The notes under the pieces were generated by a model. It made no database searches. It had not been told where the DNA came from and saw only the letters and a list, made by a program, of their open reading frames with translations. DNA of 64,000 bases from Thunnus maccoyii (taxonomy: Eukaryota; Chordata; Actinopteri; Scombriformes; Scombridae): contig NC_056544.1 in the NCBI RefSeq assembly GCF_910596095.1, positions 9,905,155 through 9,969,154 of the forward strand, written 5' to 3'. Below, in pieces: positions 35,201 through 49,700 of this stretch. The position numbers and the translations under genes were made by a program. Each line of letters starts with the position of its first letter. The stretch's first letter is position 1.

Positions 35201-38200
35201 GATGGCCTTGGCTGCACACATCAAAGATGTGTTGCTAGCTGCTACTGTGTGTAGAGTTAGCTCAGCTTTCTGTTAGTCTCAGGCTACTCCTGGCTACTCG
35301 GTAAACATACTGCATGTCTGACCTTTTAATAAGTTAGTTCCTGCTCTGGAAAAGACTTTCTAATACAAACATAGTTGAGAATGTTTGATTTTGTGTTGCC
35401 ACATTTATGATATCAATGGTTTCCACTCTAAGCCCCTTGAGGCTCCACTCAGGAAAATGTTTACAGAGGATTTAAAATAACTGTTGAATAGCTTCATACT
35501 GTAGATTATGTTATCTAATGATGATTTTTTTTGCACAGACTGTGTGCGAATGTACAGATGAATATAACCCACAGCAGACATCATGATGTTTAAGAATTTA
35601 AATGGGAGGACTGTTGAGACGTGACTCATAAGAAATATTGTTGTAATTCTCCTTTGAGTTCTGAGGTGTCACAGCATTCACTTCCTTTCCAAAAGTAAGC
35701 TTTCTCTCAATTCCTGAGTTTTAGCGCTTTGTTTCACTTGTAGTAGATGGCAGGCATGAGCGGAAATGGTACAGTGCCTGAAGTCTCTCAGTGGTTTCCA
35801 TTGAATGTAGACCAGAAAGGGTATTCAGACTGCAGAACACTGGCACTGTTTTCTTCACGTGCAGGTGGACAACCTCTTGAACAACATTTTGAAGTGTTTC
35901 AGTGTCTCAGGTGCACTTTAGGGAAGCTTACACTTATTCGTCTCTGATCACAACTTTATAATTTTCCTTTTTATACGAATTAGGAGCATCGAACCACCAA
36001 ACATCAAATGCTAAGTTACTTTACACACGCACGGCGAGTGTCAGAAGTAAGTTTGACACTTCAGACTAATGGGAGACTTATTTCTTCCAGTGTTGTTCTC
36101 TAAGCAGTGTTTACAAAAATCTCCTATTCAAGTACTTGTTGAAGACAACACTTCAATGTTCATGCTCCTCACATGAGCTCTTAGTTAATTTGTAAATGCA
36201 TCTTCCCAACTTAGTTTATGTATTCTCATTCCAATTTTGTGACAATACCTCTGACTGAAGGAAGTGTGTTTTTGGAGTACCTTTTGTATTGCTTGTGAGA
36301 AGACACAGCTCCCAGGCTGATAAGAGCAGGGGTCTCTTACCTCAGCAAAGCCCTATCAGACAGTGAGCAGTAGTCTTTCCACTGTGCCCCTATTCTGCCG
36401 ATAAGAGGCCTGTCAGTGGGGTGTGTCAACCAACTGTGCTTGTTGTCACGTTGTGGCCCTTTTCTTTTGCAATGTGAGCTGCAGCTACATAACTGTATAT
36501 TCATTTTAGGGCCTTTTGAAATAGTTAAACACACACACCCTGTAAGAGATATGGGTATTATGAACACGTCACTCAGGGCCATAGCTGACTGCAGTAATTG
36601 GTTATAGTTTGTTTTACCCCTTGCGCAGCATCAGTGCAGTCGGTGCTTTGTACCTACTACCCCGCAGACTGACTGACGGACGAGGCATGACAGTTGTTAA
36701 TGTACAGATGAAGTGCTGAATGACATTCCCTTGCAGCAGCATCTGTGGTATGCTCAAAAGACACGGAGGAAGCTGCAGAGTGAAACTTGTCGTGCCTCAC
36801 TTCAGCAGGCATCTTAGCTATGCTTGATACACCATCCTCTTTCCCCCCCCCCCCCTCCTTCCCCCCACACTTTTATGTCTCTTGTTTAATTTCTACATTT
36901 CCTCTGCACTGTTTATTTTGTCTGCCCCCATATAACAAACACCACACAACAACAAAATATCTCCCTCTGGAGACGAACCACTCTTCCCATTTAATGGACT
37001 ACTTCAGTAGCTAATATCCATAATCTGTACTACCTAGCTGGGCACATGCACCCAGTTAAGGGAGTTATTTAGACTTTACACAGCTTGCACAACCTGGAAC
37101 AATTTTCTTGCCCATTTGGTAAGCCCGATTGTTTGTCCCTATCTTCCTTCACCCTGTAGTTGTCTCTGCAAGTAATTAAAGCGAAACAGCGGAGATATAG
37201 ACTACAGACTGATGATGTTGTCCTCATACTTAGAATATGATTCGCTCAGCCTAATGTCTCCCAGATGGCTTCAACAAATGAGGGCGTAAAATAACATTGT
37301 TGGATTGTCATAATGTCTTTGTTGTACTCACAGCAGAGTTGCTTCTATTTTGCGGGATCATTTGCATAAATGTGTTGCATCTGTAGCCTGTGTTTAATCG
37401 AACTCATGCTGAGGAGGTATGTTTTATTGTCCTCACATAATGGCAGCTTATGTTAAATCAGACTCTTTAGGAGGTAGGGGAGGGGAGGGGGAGGCAGGTC
37501 TTCGGTGTAGCGAAGCAGTTGCTGCCACTGTGAATTGAGAGACTGTGTCTGTGTGGGTGGAAAAGGGGTGTGTCTTCAGAAGGGGATGGGTTGGCTCAGT
37601 AGTGTGTGCAGAAGTATCCATGTTGGGGGTGGGGGCCTCTCGCTGAGGAAAGTTGCATTGTGTGGCATTTAACTTCACCGTAGACATTCAACAGCTTATT
37701 CGTATAATGTTGTGGTGGAAGTGGGTGTGTGTGTGTGTGTGTGTGTGTGTTAGAGAGTGACACAAAGAGACAACATGTACCACAGGGTCTTTCCCTCTCC
37801 ACTGTGACCTCTGCTTTACTGCTGTATCCTGTTTTCAGTCAAGAGTCCCTCGCACTGCTCTCCACCTTCTATTCATTTCATATTCCTCAGCTCACTCCCC
37901 ACTTCCGTGCTGGGGCTCTCTGGTCATATCATATGACATTTGGTGGGCACATTTTATCCAGAGTGCCTCACAGAGCTGAAGGTACACACATTCTTTGTTG
38001 CACATCGGTGGCCTCAGTAAAAAATCAGAGTACTAACCCTGGCTGCAAGCTTTAATGTTTTAAAACTTTACTTTTTGAGCAATGCAGTGCCACAACCGTT
38101 ACCTGTACATAGCTAAAACTAACTCAACAGCCCCGCAATAAATCGTATCCTCATGAAGAATATAATGTTCAGTTTTTGTTGAAACTGTTAAACTGAAAGG

Positions 38201-41200
38201 TGTTTCTAGTACTTCTCTGTAATAATTTAAATACAATTGAATAGCACTAAAACTACAACCTCCAAAAAGTTGAATCAACACCTCGCTACAGCAATTTCAG
38301 CAAAAAACTGAGCATTATAACCTTCATGATGGTAGGATTTATTGCAAGGCTGTGGTGTATGACTGCAGTAGTTTTTAGATACAGCACCTAATAAACTGGC
38401 AAATGAGTATATTTAGCAACAGTGTAATAAATAATCTTCTGCTTCTCTAACACTGTTTCTGTTCACACTAGTTGAAGTTGTTCATCCTGTGTGACCCCAG
38501 CCTCCTGTCTGCCTTAAAGCTATTTTCAAAAGAAAGACGTATTGTCCTAGTTGGACTGATGCTTGGAGTCTGTAGGTCTGTAGGCTTTGCGTCAGTCATC
38601 ACCTCCACCCCAGGTACGAAGGCCTTCCATTGTTCCGACAAGAAGGAGAACGCAACCAACTCACTCAAAGTTTTAATGGCTTGAGCCACGCTTTAAGCTG
38701 GGGATGTGCTGTGCTGTAGATAAGCTCAGCTGAGAATTTGCTTGTTATCTTGTTTTTGGAAAGTGACACTTCAGTGACTCAAAGGATTATGTTGAAGACT
38801 CACTTTTCAGCTATTTTGTACTTCTGCCTTTGTGCTAGCTGGCAGATTTGAGATTAAGAAGTGTTGGGTTTGAGACAAATACTTGTTGTAATGATAAATT
38901 ATTATGTTTTTCATTAATCAATTAAGTGTTTTATAAATTGGAAAAGAATACAAATGTCATGTCATCATCTAAGTAAAAATGATAGGTTTTTGTCCATAGT
39001 TTTGAACAAATGGTTTCAGACCAAAATATAACAGGGGCAAGAAGTTTGTTTAGCACATTTCATCTCCAGAATGGCAAAGATTAGGCAATAACAGATGAGA
39101 AAGTGACCAGGTTAAGACATTATTTTTGCACGTAATCAGACCATGCAATAAACATGGATGAGGTTGAGGTCATTGTGTTTCCTTTATAACTTGTAACTGA
39201 TAGAAGTCTGAGAGTTGCAAAGGAGCAATGCAGTGCTGAAAAGGATCAGGGTCAAATGCAAAAAAATCCAAGTAGCAAGGATATGCTAACTTTTTTTCTT
39301 CTTCCTGTCCCTTTTTAAGGCATTGCTGCTATGAAACTATTGGAAAATAAAGTCTAACTTTGTTTTCCAATAAGTTTGAACCACTTTTTCTCAATTTTTC
39401 GGTTTGGGAAGTCAGCTGCCCAACTATTGTTCATACATCAGTGGGATCAGCTTGTGTGTGACCAATCGGTGTTGGTCAGTACTGCAAAATTCCACCTCCA
39501 TAGTTCTGGGAAGTACATTGGAAGAAGGGACTTTTGGGGGAACTATAGCGAGGGAGTTTTCAGTTCCTGATTTCTTCAGAAAGTTCCCAGGTTCCCTTGC
39601 ACTGGCTTATGCTAGTGGGATCTTAGCATCCAAGCTCCCAATCTCCTCTGGTGGTCATGTTGTAATCGCACAGTGGTACCGGGTCCTCCCTGTACTCCAT
39701 CTCCCTCATTTCCAACCCAGAACCTGTTGAAAGAAACTCCCACTGGGCAGCTGAAATCTAAATAGTTTTGACCTACTTCTGCTCTGTGGCTGTGCGCTGA
39801 GAACCTTGAGCACCAACAGTGAGAGCTTTCAACAGTCTATGTTAACCTCTCCCTCTTCCCCCTGCCTCCCAATTACTCTACTTGCCCATCCACTGCCACT
39901 CCCACTTTGCTAGTTATCCCTCAGCGTACTTCTCTGTGCTTCAACACACTAAAGCCTCACCAAGTCACTCACTTTGTTAAATAGAGTAGAATGGGAAGGT
40001 TGGAAATTCTTCATATCAACACTCTTCAGTGGAACTGGAAACATATAAGAAAACATAAGCAGCCTAAGTCGACCAATCACAGAAGCTTGCACAGCCCCAA
40101 CCTGTAGTTAAGTTTCAAAGTGTCAGCCTTGGTGGAGCCCATGACGCCTCCGCAACATGTTGATGCAGAAGTATATTTTGACACCTTTTGTCTTGCTGTG
40201 TACTTTCCTCTCGCTCTTTGCTCTCTCCCATTTTCTCTTCTTGCACTTTTACTTGCACTTCCCTCCTCAGAAGAACCTCCCCCCAACCCCTCCTCCTCCT
40301 CCTCATCCTCCTCTCTGCGCTCATCATTTAAGGCTACTGCAGGTTTTCACGTGCTTGATGAGTTAGCAAGGTTATTAAGAGGTTCAGCACCCATGAAACT
40401 GAACCTTTTGACGCGGCCACTGGTTTGCAGCGCAGGCACACTGAAGGAAAAACCATGTGTCATGCTCCAGAGAGATGTATGACATCAGCTAGCAAGAATG
40501 CACCAGAAGGTTATTTTCGTCCACTGCCAGGTCATACATTTGCTTTGGGGCAGTATCGGGGCATAGCCTGAGCATTGTGCAACCATGGTTTTTGTGTCAG
40601 TTTAGCTTTGAGAGAGAGTTTTAGAAAGAGAAAGGAGATTTTGCTCTTGGGTTGTACATGTCTGATAGGTTACTTCCTTGTCTTTCTGTCGTCCACGCGC
40701 TCCATAACCAGGGTTTATGAGGGAGATGGCACATTGACTGGTTTAAGATTTACAAAGAGGCCTTTCATAAATGGATATTGACATGTTACATTTTAGAGTT
40801 ACAAAGAGAACCATTGAGAGGCGAGTGTTTGCTACTTAAAAACAAGGAATGATGACTCTTCCAGTTCTTACCTCATTCATGAGGAGGCTGCTGGACTCCC
40901 AGTCTTATGACCTCGACTGTTTCAGCTGACTGCTGGCCAGTACAGAGCTCTGAGTTTTATCCGTGAAAGAGAGAGGTTTTCTGTGGAGGTGTGTGCTTAC
41001 ACACGTGTGCGTTTTTTTTTGTTTTTTTTTTTTGCCACTGCCCGCAAAGTAAAATTAAGCAGAGGCATAGGAGGAGGTTTGTGAGAGTGTTTAGTCATGA
41101 GGTAATGTGACAAAGAGAGTTTGTGCCAAAGATTTCTAGGAAAGGAGCCTTGGCTGCGCTATAATATTCACACACATGCTGTAAATCAACTCCTTATTCC

Positions 41201-41365
41201 CCTGTGCTGCGTGTGTGTGTGCACGTCCATGTGTATGTGGAACTCTGGGTGTGTTGGCATGCTGCTTTATGTGCGCGCATATGCTCATGTCAGTGTGCGT
41301 TTACATTTAGTGTGAAGTTGAGAGAGAAGCAGTTAGTTTTGAAAGGGACAAGCTGGGAGTAGATG

Positions 41366-41409
<44 letters not shown>

Positions 41410-44400
41410 GTATATAAGTGAATGTAGGGGTCAGAGTAGGGATTTCCTTTCCCCTTCCCGACATACATCCCTTGACATAGAACATAGTGTACTCATAGTT
41501 AATCACCAGACATATAGGAGGTAAAGTTAATTTGTCAGTATTTGAACCCAAAAAAGTGAACAAATTTCAGCTTCAACTCTGTGAATGAACTAGTCATTTC
41601 TCGACACAAATAAGAAGGATTCTAACTTATTTAAATACACCAGAGGTTTTTCTTTTCTTGTATATTTGCTCTTGAGGAAAACAACCTAAGCATGAGTGAT
41701 AGGCAGCATACTGTCGGTGAACAGCCTGAGGGAGGCCCTTCAAGTTTATGAAGCTGTTTCCACCTCTGAACATACTATGTTTAGGTCAAGACCCTCTTTC
41801 CCCCCCTGCCCCTTCACTTTGCACTGTTCAAATGTCCCACATGTTTTATCGAAGGCTAAGAGCCTTTTCTCCAGCCAAGTTAACCTCACAATACGAGCAC
41901 AGAAGGAGTTTTCTGACAGGCAGTGAAGTTACCCAAGGGAACATTTCTAGGAATCACATTTGAGATGGCAAACTGTAGTCTGGTTTCACTGTTTATAGCT
42001 CTTCATATCTCTGTCTCTTCTCTCTTCTCCCGAATCTGGTTGACACAGGAACCCCTCCAAGGCTTTCTACCAGGCCTTCCAGTCTGGCAGCAGATTAAGG
42101 GACTCAAAGGCCCACAGTGATAGGTACAGTACTATACTGGATTGGACTGGACAGGCCTGCAAGAGTGTAACAATGTGTGTGCAGTGTTCAGTAGTAGTGA
42201 GCTTTGCTTCCTCCACGTGCATGGATTGAGTTTGGAAAACGGAGCCTGGCAGCAAGCACAGGATTGGCCAATAGACTTCTCAACAACATCTCTGTCTTTC
42301 TCTTAATCTCACTCTGGTTCTGTCTTTGACACTCTCTCTTTCTGTATGTGTCACTTAAAAATCCTGTTATGTTTACTGCCTGGGGGTTATTTTTCATAGG
42401 TTTGGCCACTGCCTACCATTAGTTGCCTCCCTAATTGCTGAGATCTTGTAATGCAGAGAGAATTAAGCGAAATACAGCAAGCAACACGAGTGGTCAGACC
42501 ATATTTTGTAATAGGTTGACACTTTAAGCACAGATGAGAGGATCTAAATTGAATCAGGAAGTAGTTCTGCAGTCTAATTATGTACAACAGACACTTGGTA
42601 TGAAAGTTCACATTCACCACGTTTATTTTCACTTCCCAGTAAGTAATCTGGTAAGACTGACGACCTGCCTGATCATCTGACGGTTCATGTTGCCTGCAGT
42701 ATTAGACTCAGTTTTAGTCTCCATGTCCAAAAAATCTCAGCAGTTTATCCGTTACGTAAAAGCTTTTTAATGAATAATTTATACGAATGGCTGAAACTAT
42801 GAAGATAATTGTTGGAAAATCTGTTTTTTTGGCATCTTCAACTTGTTGCTTTCAGCTTTCAAGCAGTCCACGAGGCTGAAGAGTGTGTGCATGCTATCTA
42901 TAACCTCTAGACACGGATCTTAAATGACAACCTGAGCAAGGCCCGGTTTCTAGTGCATCACTCTCACTCTCTCCACTGAGTCACTGCTTCTGTCAAATGA
43001 CTTTTATTCACAGCTGCATTTTAAATTTATCATTAAATTACTACATTTATAAGTGGCACTGGAAGTGTCTGGACCCACAGACACTTGGTGACACACAAAC
43101 TGTTAATTCTGTCACATTATCAGCCTTCAAAAGGGCAGAACACTTTTTATAATGCCTTTTTACCAATATGAAAAGGGAAGCATGTGAAACTCTATCTGAG
43201 CGACAGGAAATGAAACTGCTTTTAGAGAAATATACAGCTGACATACCATCACCAGTCACTGAGGAACCGTGCACGCACACACACACACACACATACACAC
43301 ACACATATAAGTTCAGTCCATTTTCTGCCTTGGTGTAGAGATATAAACAGGTAAATCAACATTGTGATGGCATTATCTAAGCTGAGATGCTGTGTGTAGT
43401 GTTATTACTTATATTTTTTGTTTAACTTTTATTCATTCTTAATGTTTTGCTACCTTCATTTGCCCATTTTAATGTGATTTCCACTCTCAAAGGAGGGCAG
43501 CAAAATGGCAGGATGACACAAATAGTGCTGCTATGAACTGTGTGCTTCACTTCTTTTTTTTTTTTTTTTTTTTTCAGCCGTGCTGTTGTGGATACACTGT
43601 TCTGCCAACTAGGGCTGCTTTTGTTTCCATGGAAGCAAAGATAACCAGAGCTTTGTTTTAGTGTCTGTGTTTGGTTGATCTTGACGATGGCCTTTGGTAT
43701 TGACTTCTCAATCAGTTTATTTTATTCAGGTCCTTTTGGGATTATGTCAGAGAGCTAAATGTAGTCATAAAAGAGATTGTGAAAGTGAAATTTTACTCAA
43801 ATATTTATGACATTTTGGCAGAGCAACACACTTTTTTTTTCTCTGCATTTTTTCCATAATATGGTTCTTTATAAATCCCTATATGGAAATCTCTGCACCA
43901 TGAGAGTCAGACCACATGGTCAGCTATTTAACACCTGTGGTCAAATGTATATAAAATGTATGTATGTAACGTATAGAAAACATACATTTATTATACTAAT
44001 GTATGTTTGTTTACGACTGTAACGTTACTGTAATTGATATTTTAAAGGTGCAGTGTGTAGAATTTAGTGGCATCTAGTGGAACAGATATATTCATAAATA
44101 TTCATAAGTATGTTTTAATTAGTCTTTAATCACCCGAAAATAAGAATTGTTGTGTTTTCGTTACCTTAGAATGAGCCCTTTATATCTACATAGGGAGCGG
44201 GTCTTTTCCCACGGAGCCCACCATGTTGCTACAGTAGCCCACAACAGAAAAACCAAACACTGGCTCTAAAGAGGGCCTTTCGCATTTTTTGTGAAGGGGA
44301 GGGGAGGGGAGGGGAGGGGTTATCAGTTGGTTGTAATCTGCAACCTCACTGCTAGATGCCACTAAATTCTACACACTGGTCCTTTAAGCCTGACCAACTG

Positions 44401-46735
44401 CCCCTCAGTAGAACTAGTACAGATGCACTGCACTGTCAAAATAGAAGTCCTTCATTTGGGCATTTAGCACTGTTCCTGGCAGACAACTTATTTCTTTTTT
44501 GTTTTTCCTTCCTCATCAATCTTGGCTTTAAGTTGGTTTTTTTATCTCAAAAAGAAAATTATACAGGCACTAGCTTTAGGCAATACAGACATACGTGCTG
44601 ATATGTAGGGGTCAGCATACTGAAGAGACAGAGAGACAGTACTACACTCACTGGAGTTGTTTGAATTGTTACTATTACTATTCTGATGAATCTTATTCTG
44701 TGCAAGTAAACAAGCAACAACGACCAAACTTTGCAGACAGATTCACAGAAGTTTATTGCTGTTTTTTTCTTTAATATGCAAAATTAGTCAGCTCCAAAAT
44801 GTTATGTCCAAATGCTACCAAACCTGATGTACATATCGACTGTATTCTTTTGACTGTAAAAAAATATGGACGTAGCCATCGTGACATCACCCATTGGTTT
44901 CTGAAGAGCGGTTTTGAAGCTCAAAGTGGGCGGCTCTGGCCGTCACCATCTTGGCAGAGCTTGACTCTGCCTAATTCCCAGCTAATCCAAAGTGGTCAAA
45001 GAGGTGGAGCTGAAGCAGGCCGAATGAAGCCTGGTTGCTGAAACAAGCCACCTAGCGGTTAGCGACCTCAAAGTGGCCACATCCTTAATTATGCATATGC
45101 TTAATAAAATTTAAACGGGTGAGTTATAAAAACTTCGACCCCGGTACAGTTGTCATGAAAGGGGAAATTAGCTATAGAGACCAAAACCCTTTTTTGTACC
45201 AGGCTGTAAACATGTTAATTTCTGCTGTAAAGTTTGGCATTTTAACATGGTGGTCTATGGGGATTGACTCGCTTTTGGAGCCTCAAGTGGCCATTCGAGG
45301 AACTGCAGTTTTTGGCACTTCTGCATTGGTGTCATTTTTCAGCCCCGGAGGTTGCTGCTTGATTTAGATCCTATATTTATATCTTTTCCATTATATGTGG
45401 TTCGCTAATTGCTTCACTGTAGCTTACGTCTTCCTTGCCTGGGTGCAAACAATGTAAACTACATATAAATCCCTCATAAACCAACCTTTTGTAATAAATA
45501 TTTCCTTCTCACTCTGCAGTTAGACCTGAGTCATCCTGCCATTCTCAGATAACCTTGATGCTTGCTCGATTGTTGCTTTAGCACTTCCACATTTGTTCTC
45601 TGCCTTTTAATTTCAGTGCAGTTTTACATTCACTGCTGTGTAATGTAATGTAGCCTTAATAGTGGAAGTTGTTAGGACTGGGGTAAAATGAAAGTAAATA
45701 TATGCACATTTGATATGAGTGTGAGAAAGACATATAAGCACAGATTAACAAAGACTTGCATTTCTGCTTTAAAATAAAGAGGTATTCATGGTTTACAAGT
45801 GTTTAGGTAAGATTGACTTGTGCACCTGTTGTCCTTGGGCCTACCTCTATTTTTAAGCTCTGAACTTGTTTTATCATGTCTCAGGCTTAGTTAAACAGAC
45901 GTAGCTTTGTTTTTACTGTGTTGCTGAAGGAGGCCTACTGCTCTTACATATGCCAGCAGTTCTGCCAGAGGCAAGGAATGACAACTATTTGATGTTCAGA
46001 TGAGTTGTTCACCCTCATTGCTCCGCTTGCCCACAGTCCATGTGAGTGTAAACTTTCCTGTCTCTAATGGACTTTTTTTATTGACATTCCTATTTTACAG
46101 CGAACACTGTACAGGGAAGCACCAAACTCTACCCGAAGTCTTGTTAATGTAGAAGGTGAAGTTTACAGAGGCAATGGTTGCGTAATCAGTGGCAGGATAA
46201 GTTCAAGCCCTCATTAGCCTTCTGTTTTATCTCAGCCCGGCCCCTCAGCCCTCTGGGGCTTGACCTTACTTACATCAGTCGTTATATACTGTTTACTTTT
46301 TTACGCTGGTAAAACAGGATGTATTCAACATGTTTTGTTTTAAAGTCAGGCGCTCAAACAAGTCCGTGGCTTTGACATGAGCTCTAGAGGCTTAAACAAG
46401 ATCATGTGTGTCAGGAGTGGCGCTTTGAGCAAGCACAGTCGCTCTGTTGAGCTCCAAAATAGTGTTAATATTGTTAATGAAAACTTTGACTTAAAACGTT
46501 GTGAACAACCTTTTTTTTCCATGATTTGAGTCGAGACGATGACGAGATGGCACTGACATCATTAAACACTAACTGACTATATCAACATGCAATATTGTTG
46601 ATGAAAAAAGACGAGACTAAAATAAAAACTTTTCCAAAATATCTTTTTGCTTTTGGTAACAAAAAAAGAGGAGACAAAATATTATAGACTGTTTTTTTTT
46701 TTTTTCTGAATTACAATCCAAATATCCATGTGTAT

Positions 46736-46772
<37 letters not shown>

Positions 46773-49700
46773 TCGGTTATATGTGGGGGAATGCCGATGT
46801 GAAACTTTAATGCCAGTAGATTGTAATCGGTGTGTGTACAGTATTCTTTTCAGTTTTATTAGGCTAACTAGTTTTATTTCCGTGTTCAGAACAGAAAGGT
46901 CAGTTTGTACTTTGTGCAGCCAAAAAATTAGTTTCAAAACATTTTATTGTATGTACAGCTCTCATTGTTTTATAATAGTTTAATAATAATAGTAGTTATT
47001 GGGTCCCAGTTGATGAATTGTGTTGGTTCAAAATAAATAAGCAAATCAGAATATTTTCCACGTCTGGATGTATTCCTTAAATTACCATCAGACCAGACAC
47101 TTTCTGTAAAGCTGCGTTCTTAATCATTCAACCTTTGTTTTTCATCAGATAATAAGATACAATCTTATGTGAAATAATAAACTAAATTGACTGAGATGTT
47201 TAATATAATCTGATGGCTAAAAGACTAAAATATCAACAGTTTTCATTGATTAACACAACTAAAATAGTTATGGTTTTCATTGACTAAGATAAGACTAAAA
47301 TGCTCAGACTTTTAGTGAACTAAAACTTGACTCAAAGCAAAACCAAGATGAAGTTGACTAAATATGATAAAAACTAAGAAGGACATTTGACACAAGACTA
47401 AAATTATTAAATTAAAAAATAGCTGACAAAAGTACAACTACTCCAAAACACTACTCACTCATACTGTAGTTTCCAAAATCTTCCCCCCTGTGCCAGTTGT
47501 TCTTGGAAGTTCTACTTGGAGTACCAGATGGTGTCCTAATATGGTTTGACTTGATTGTGATCCCTGCTCACTTCACTGTACCAAGTACGTTTGCAGCTGA
47601 AGTAAAGAGAAGCCGTCCAAACCATCATGACTTGACATGACCAAATCAGCCCCTACTCATCTTACCCACTTTGACTCCAGGAAGCAGGACTACAGTTTAT
47701 CTTCCAAGTCTTGGCTCCCGGCACTGTGAAAATCTATCTCAAGGCACTTTGAAAAAGTATTATTGCGTTATTGATGTTTTCCAGGCTCCATAGTTACAAA
47801 CCCATCACTAGCCTGTCACATGTCCCACTTGACAGTACATATGCGTGTTATTCTCCACTTGGATCTCAGTAGTCTCACTACATCTCCATACTGAAGCCAG
47901 CTGGAGGAAAACCTCAAGAGAAACAGCTTCATACTCTCTGATTTCATGGCACTAATGACATTCACAGTCATTCAGACATAAGGAACCACGACCAAGTATC
48001 ACTTTCAAGTTTAGATGACAATACAGCTGAAACAGTTACAAATGAACTAATTGGTATTTTATTTTCAAGCAAATATGACTAAAATTTACTGGTTCAAGCT
48101 TCATTTCTTTGTTTTCTATTATAGTAAACTGAATATTATGTTTTTAGTCAGACAGAACAAGCAATTTGAAAACAGTAAATTGCATTCTTGGAAACTGTAA
48201 TGAGCATATTTGACTGTTCTCTAAAATTATAGACCGAACAATTAATTAGATAATCAAGAAAGCAATAATTAGTTTAACCTATAATAAATTATGTTTTAAT
48301 GTTTTTCCAGCTATCTGTAGTGAAATTATGTGAACTACTGTAAACCCCTGATATCTAAATGTGGATCATTAGCATGTCAGTCCCTCTGTTGACAATCAAC
48401 TGCTTATTCAAATATGAAGTTTACATACAGAATGTGGTGTTGTGCTTCCTGATATACTCCACTTTGCATTCTTGCACAAAAAAGACCATGACAACCATTC
48501 AAATGACTTTAATAACCAGTTATTATGCATTCTCTTCATATTTCTCAGCCCAATTTCATCCAAATTCCCATAAAAAAAATTATCTACATGTGTGGGTCTA
48601 AATCATGCAGTAATGAATTGTTGTCCTGCATTTTACATTAATACAAAGTGGATCTTAATTTTCCTTTTGTTTGCTATAAATTTACAAACTTTAAATTCCC
48701 ATCTCTTATTCCTTGTGCTTTTTTGTCAAAAAATGACTTGATGTCATTTAGGTTCCAGGAAAAAAAAAAATTGCATTGCGTCCATTTTTACACGTCACTG
48801 TGTGTGTGAAATATAGTGCACAGCGTGTTTTACTTCTATAAAGTGGAATTCTGTTAATGGAGGCTTTTGTCTTCCGTACAGTCTGACGCTGCTGGTGAAG
48901 CAACAAGGGTGTAGCCCAGAGAGTCCATCCAGGGTCTGTGTTTTATAGAGTGAGAGATTCCTCTGGGCACACGCCTCTTGAAAACTCCTGTTAGGGAGGA
49001 AAACTATACGAGGGGCCTGTGTGTGACGCCTCATCTAAATTAAACACACATTTGCAGCAGGGTGAAGCTGAGGTTGATGCAACGTTTGGTTATGTAACCA
49101 CTTGTGGGGGGGCACATAATGTGGTCTGAGGGAGAGAAAGACATACTAATGAGTGAATAGTGGCTGCTTAAGTGTGCATTCTTGTTTGAAATGTATCTCT
49201 TGAAGCGATGGTGTGTGTGTGTGTCAGTGTGACAGCATGTATATCATATTCAACACATGTCAGCTTTGGTCATTGTCTGATGTACTCACATGTAGCTCAT
49301 GTAAGACACTGTCATATCTGTCAGATCAAAGGCGGTAGTATAGGACAAGTGATGTGAGTGACGGCGTTACGTAGCAGCAGAGGTATGGGGAACATTCCTT
49401 CCCTGGTGCAGCCCGCTGATAACAATCTACTGAGTGCTTCCGCTGGCCTCACACACATAAATTGGATGGTGTGGAGGAACAGAACATCTTGTCCTCCAGG
49501 GGAGTCTATAGTCAACGCTGCGTCTACTCGCAGGCATCTTCCTACCACATGGTGGCACTGATCATCGGGTCTATGAAACTAGGTGATCACCCTACATTTA
49601 TGTTTTTGTTGGGGTTTTTTTTACTTTTATTGCGGCTCGAATGATACTGGATTGTTGATACCAGTATGTTCAAGGGTAAAAAAATTCATTGTGTATGTAC

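Larger units (their letters stand above)
37200..44040. other. tsc22d2 intron 1, middle part
   Basis: Beyond the microsatellites at 37725, 41368 and 43271 and a poly(T) run at 43552-43575, I see no gene, RNA or recognised element here. Confidence 0.5.

Noticed and set aside
48795-49034. A minus-strand frame with a TATA-like CTATAAAACAC
   Set aside because: It is an isolated frame inside tsc22d2 intron 1 without family resemblance; the TATA-like string can occur by chance.
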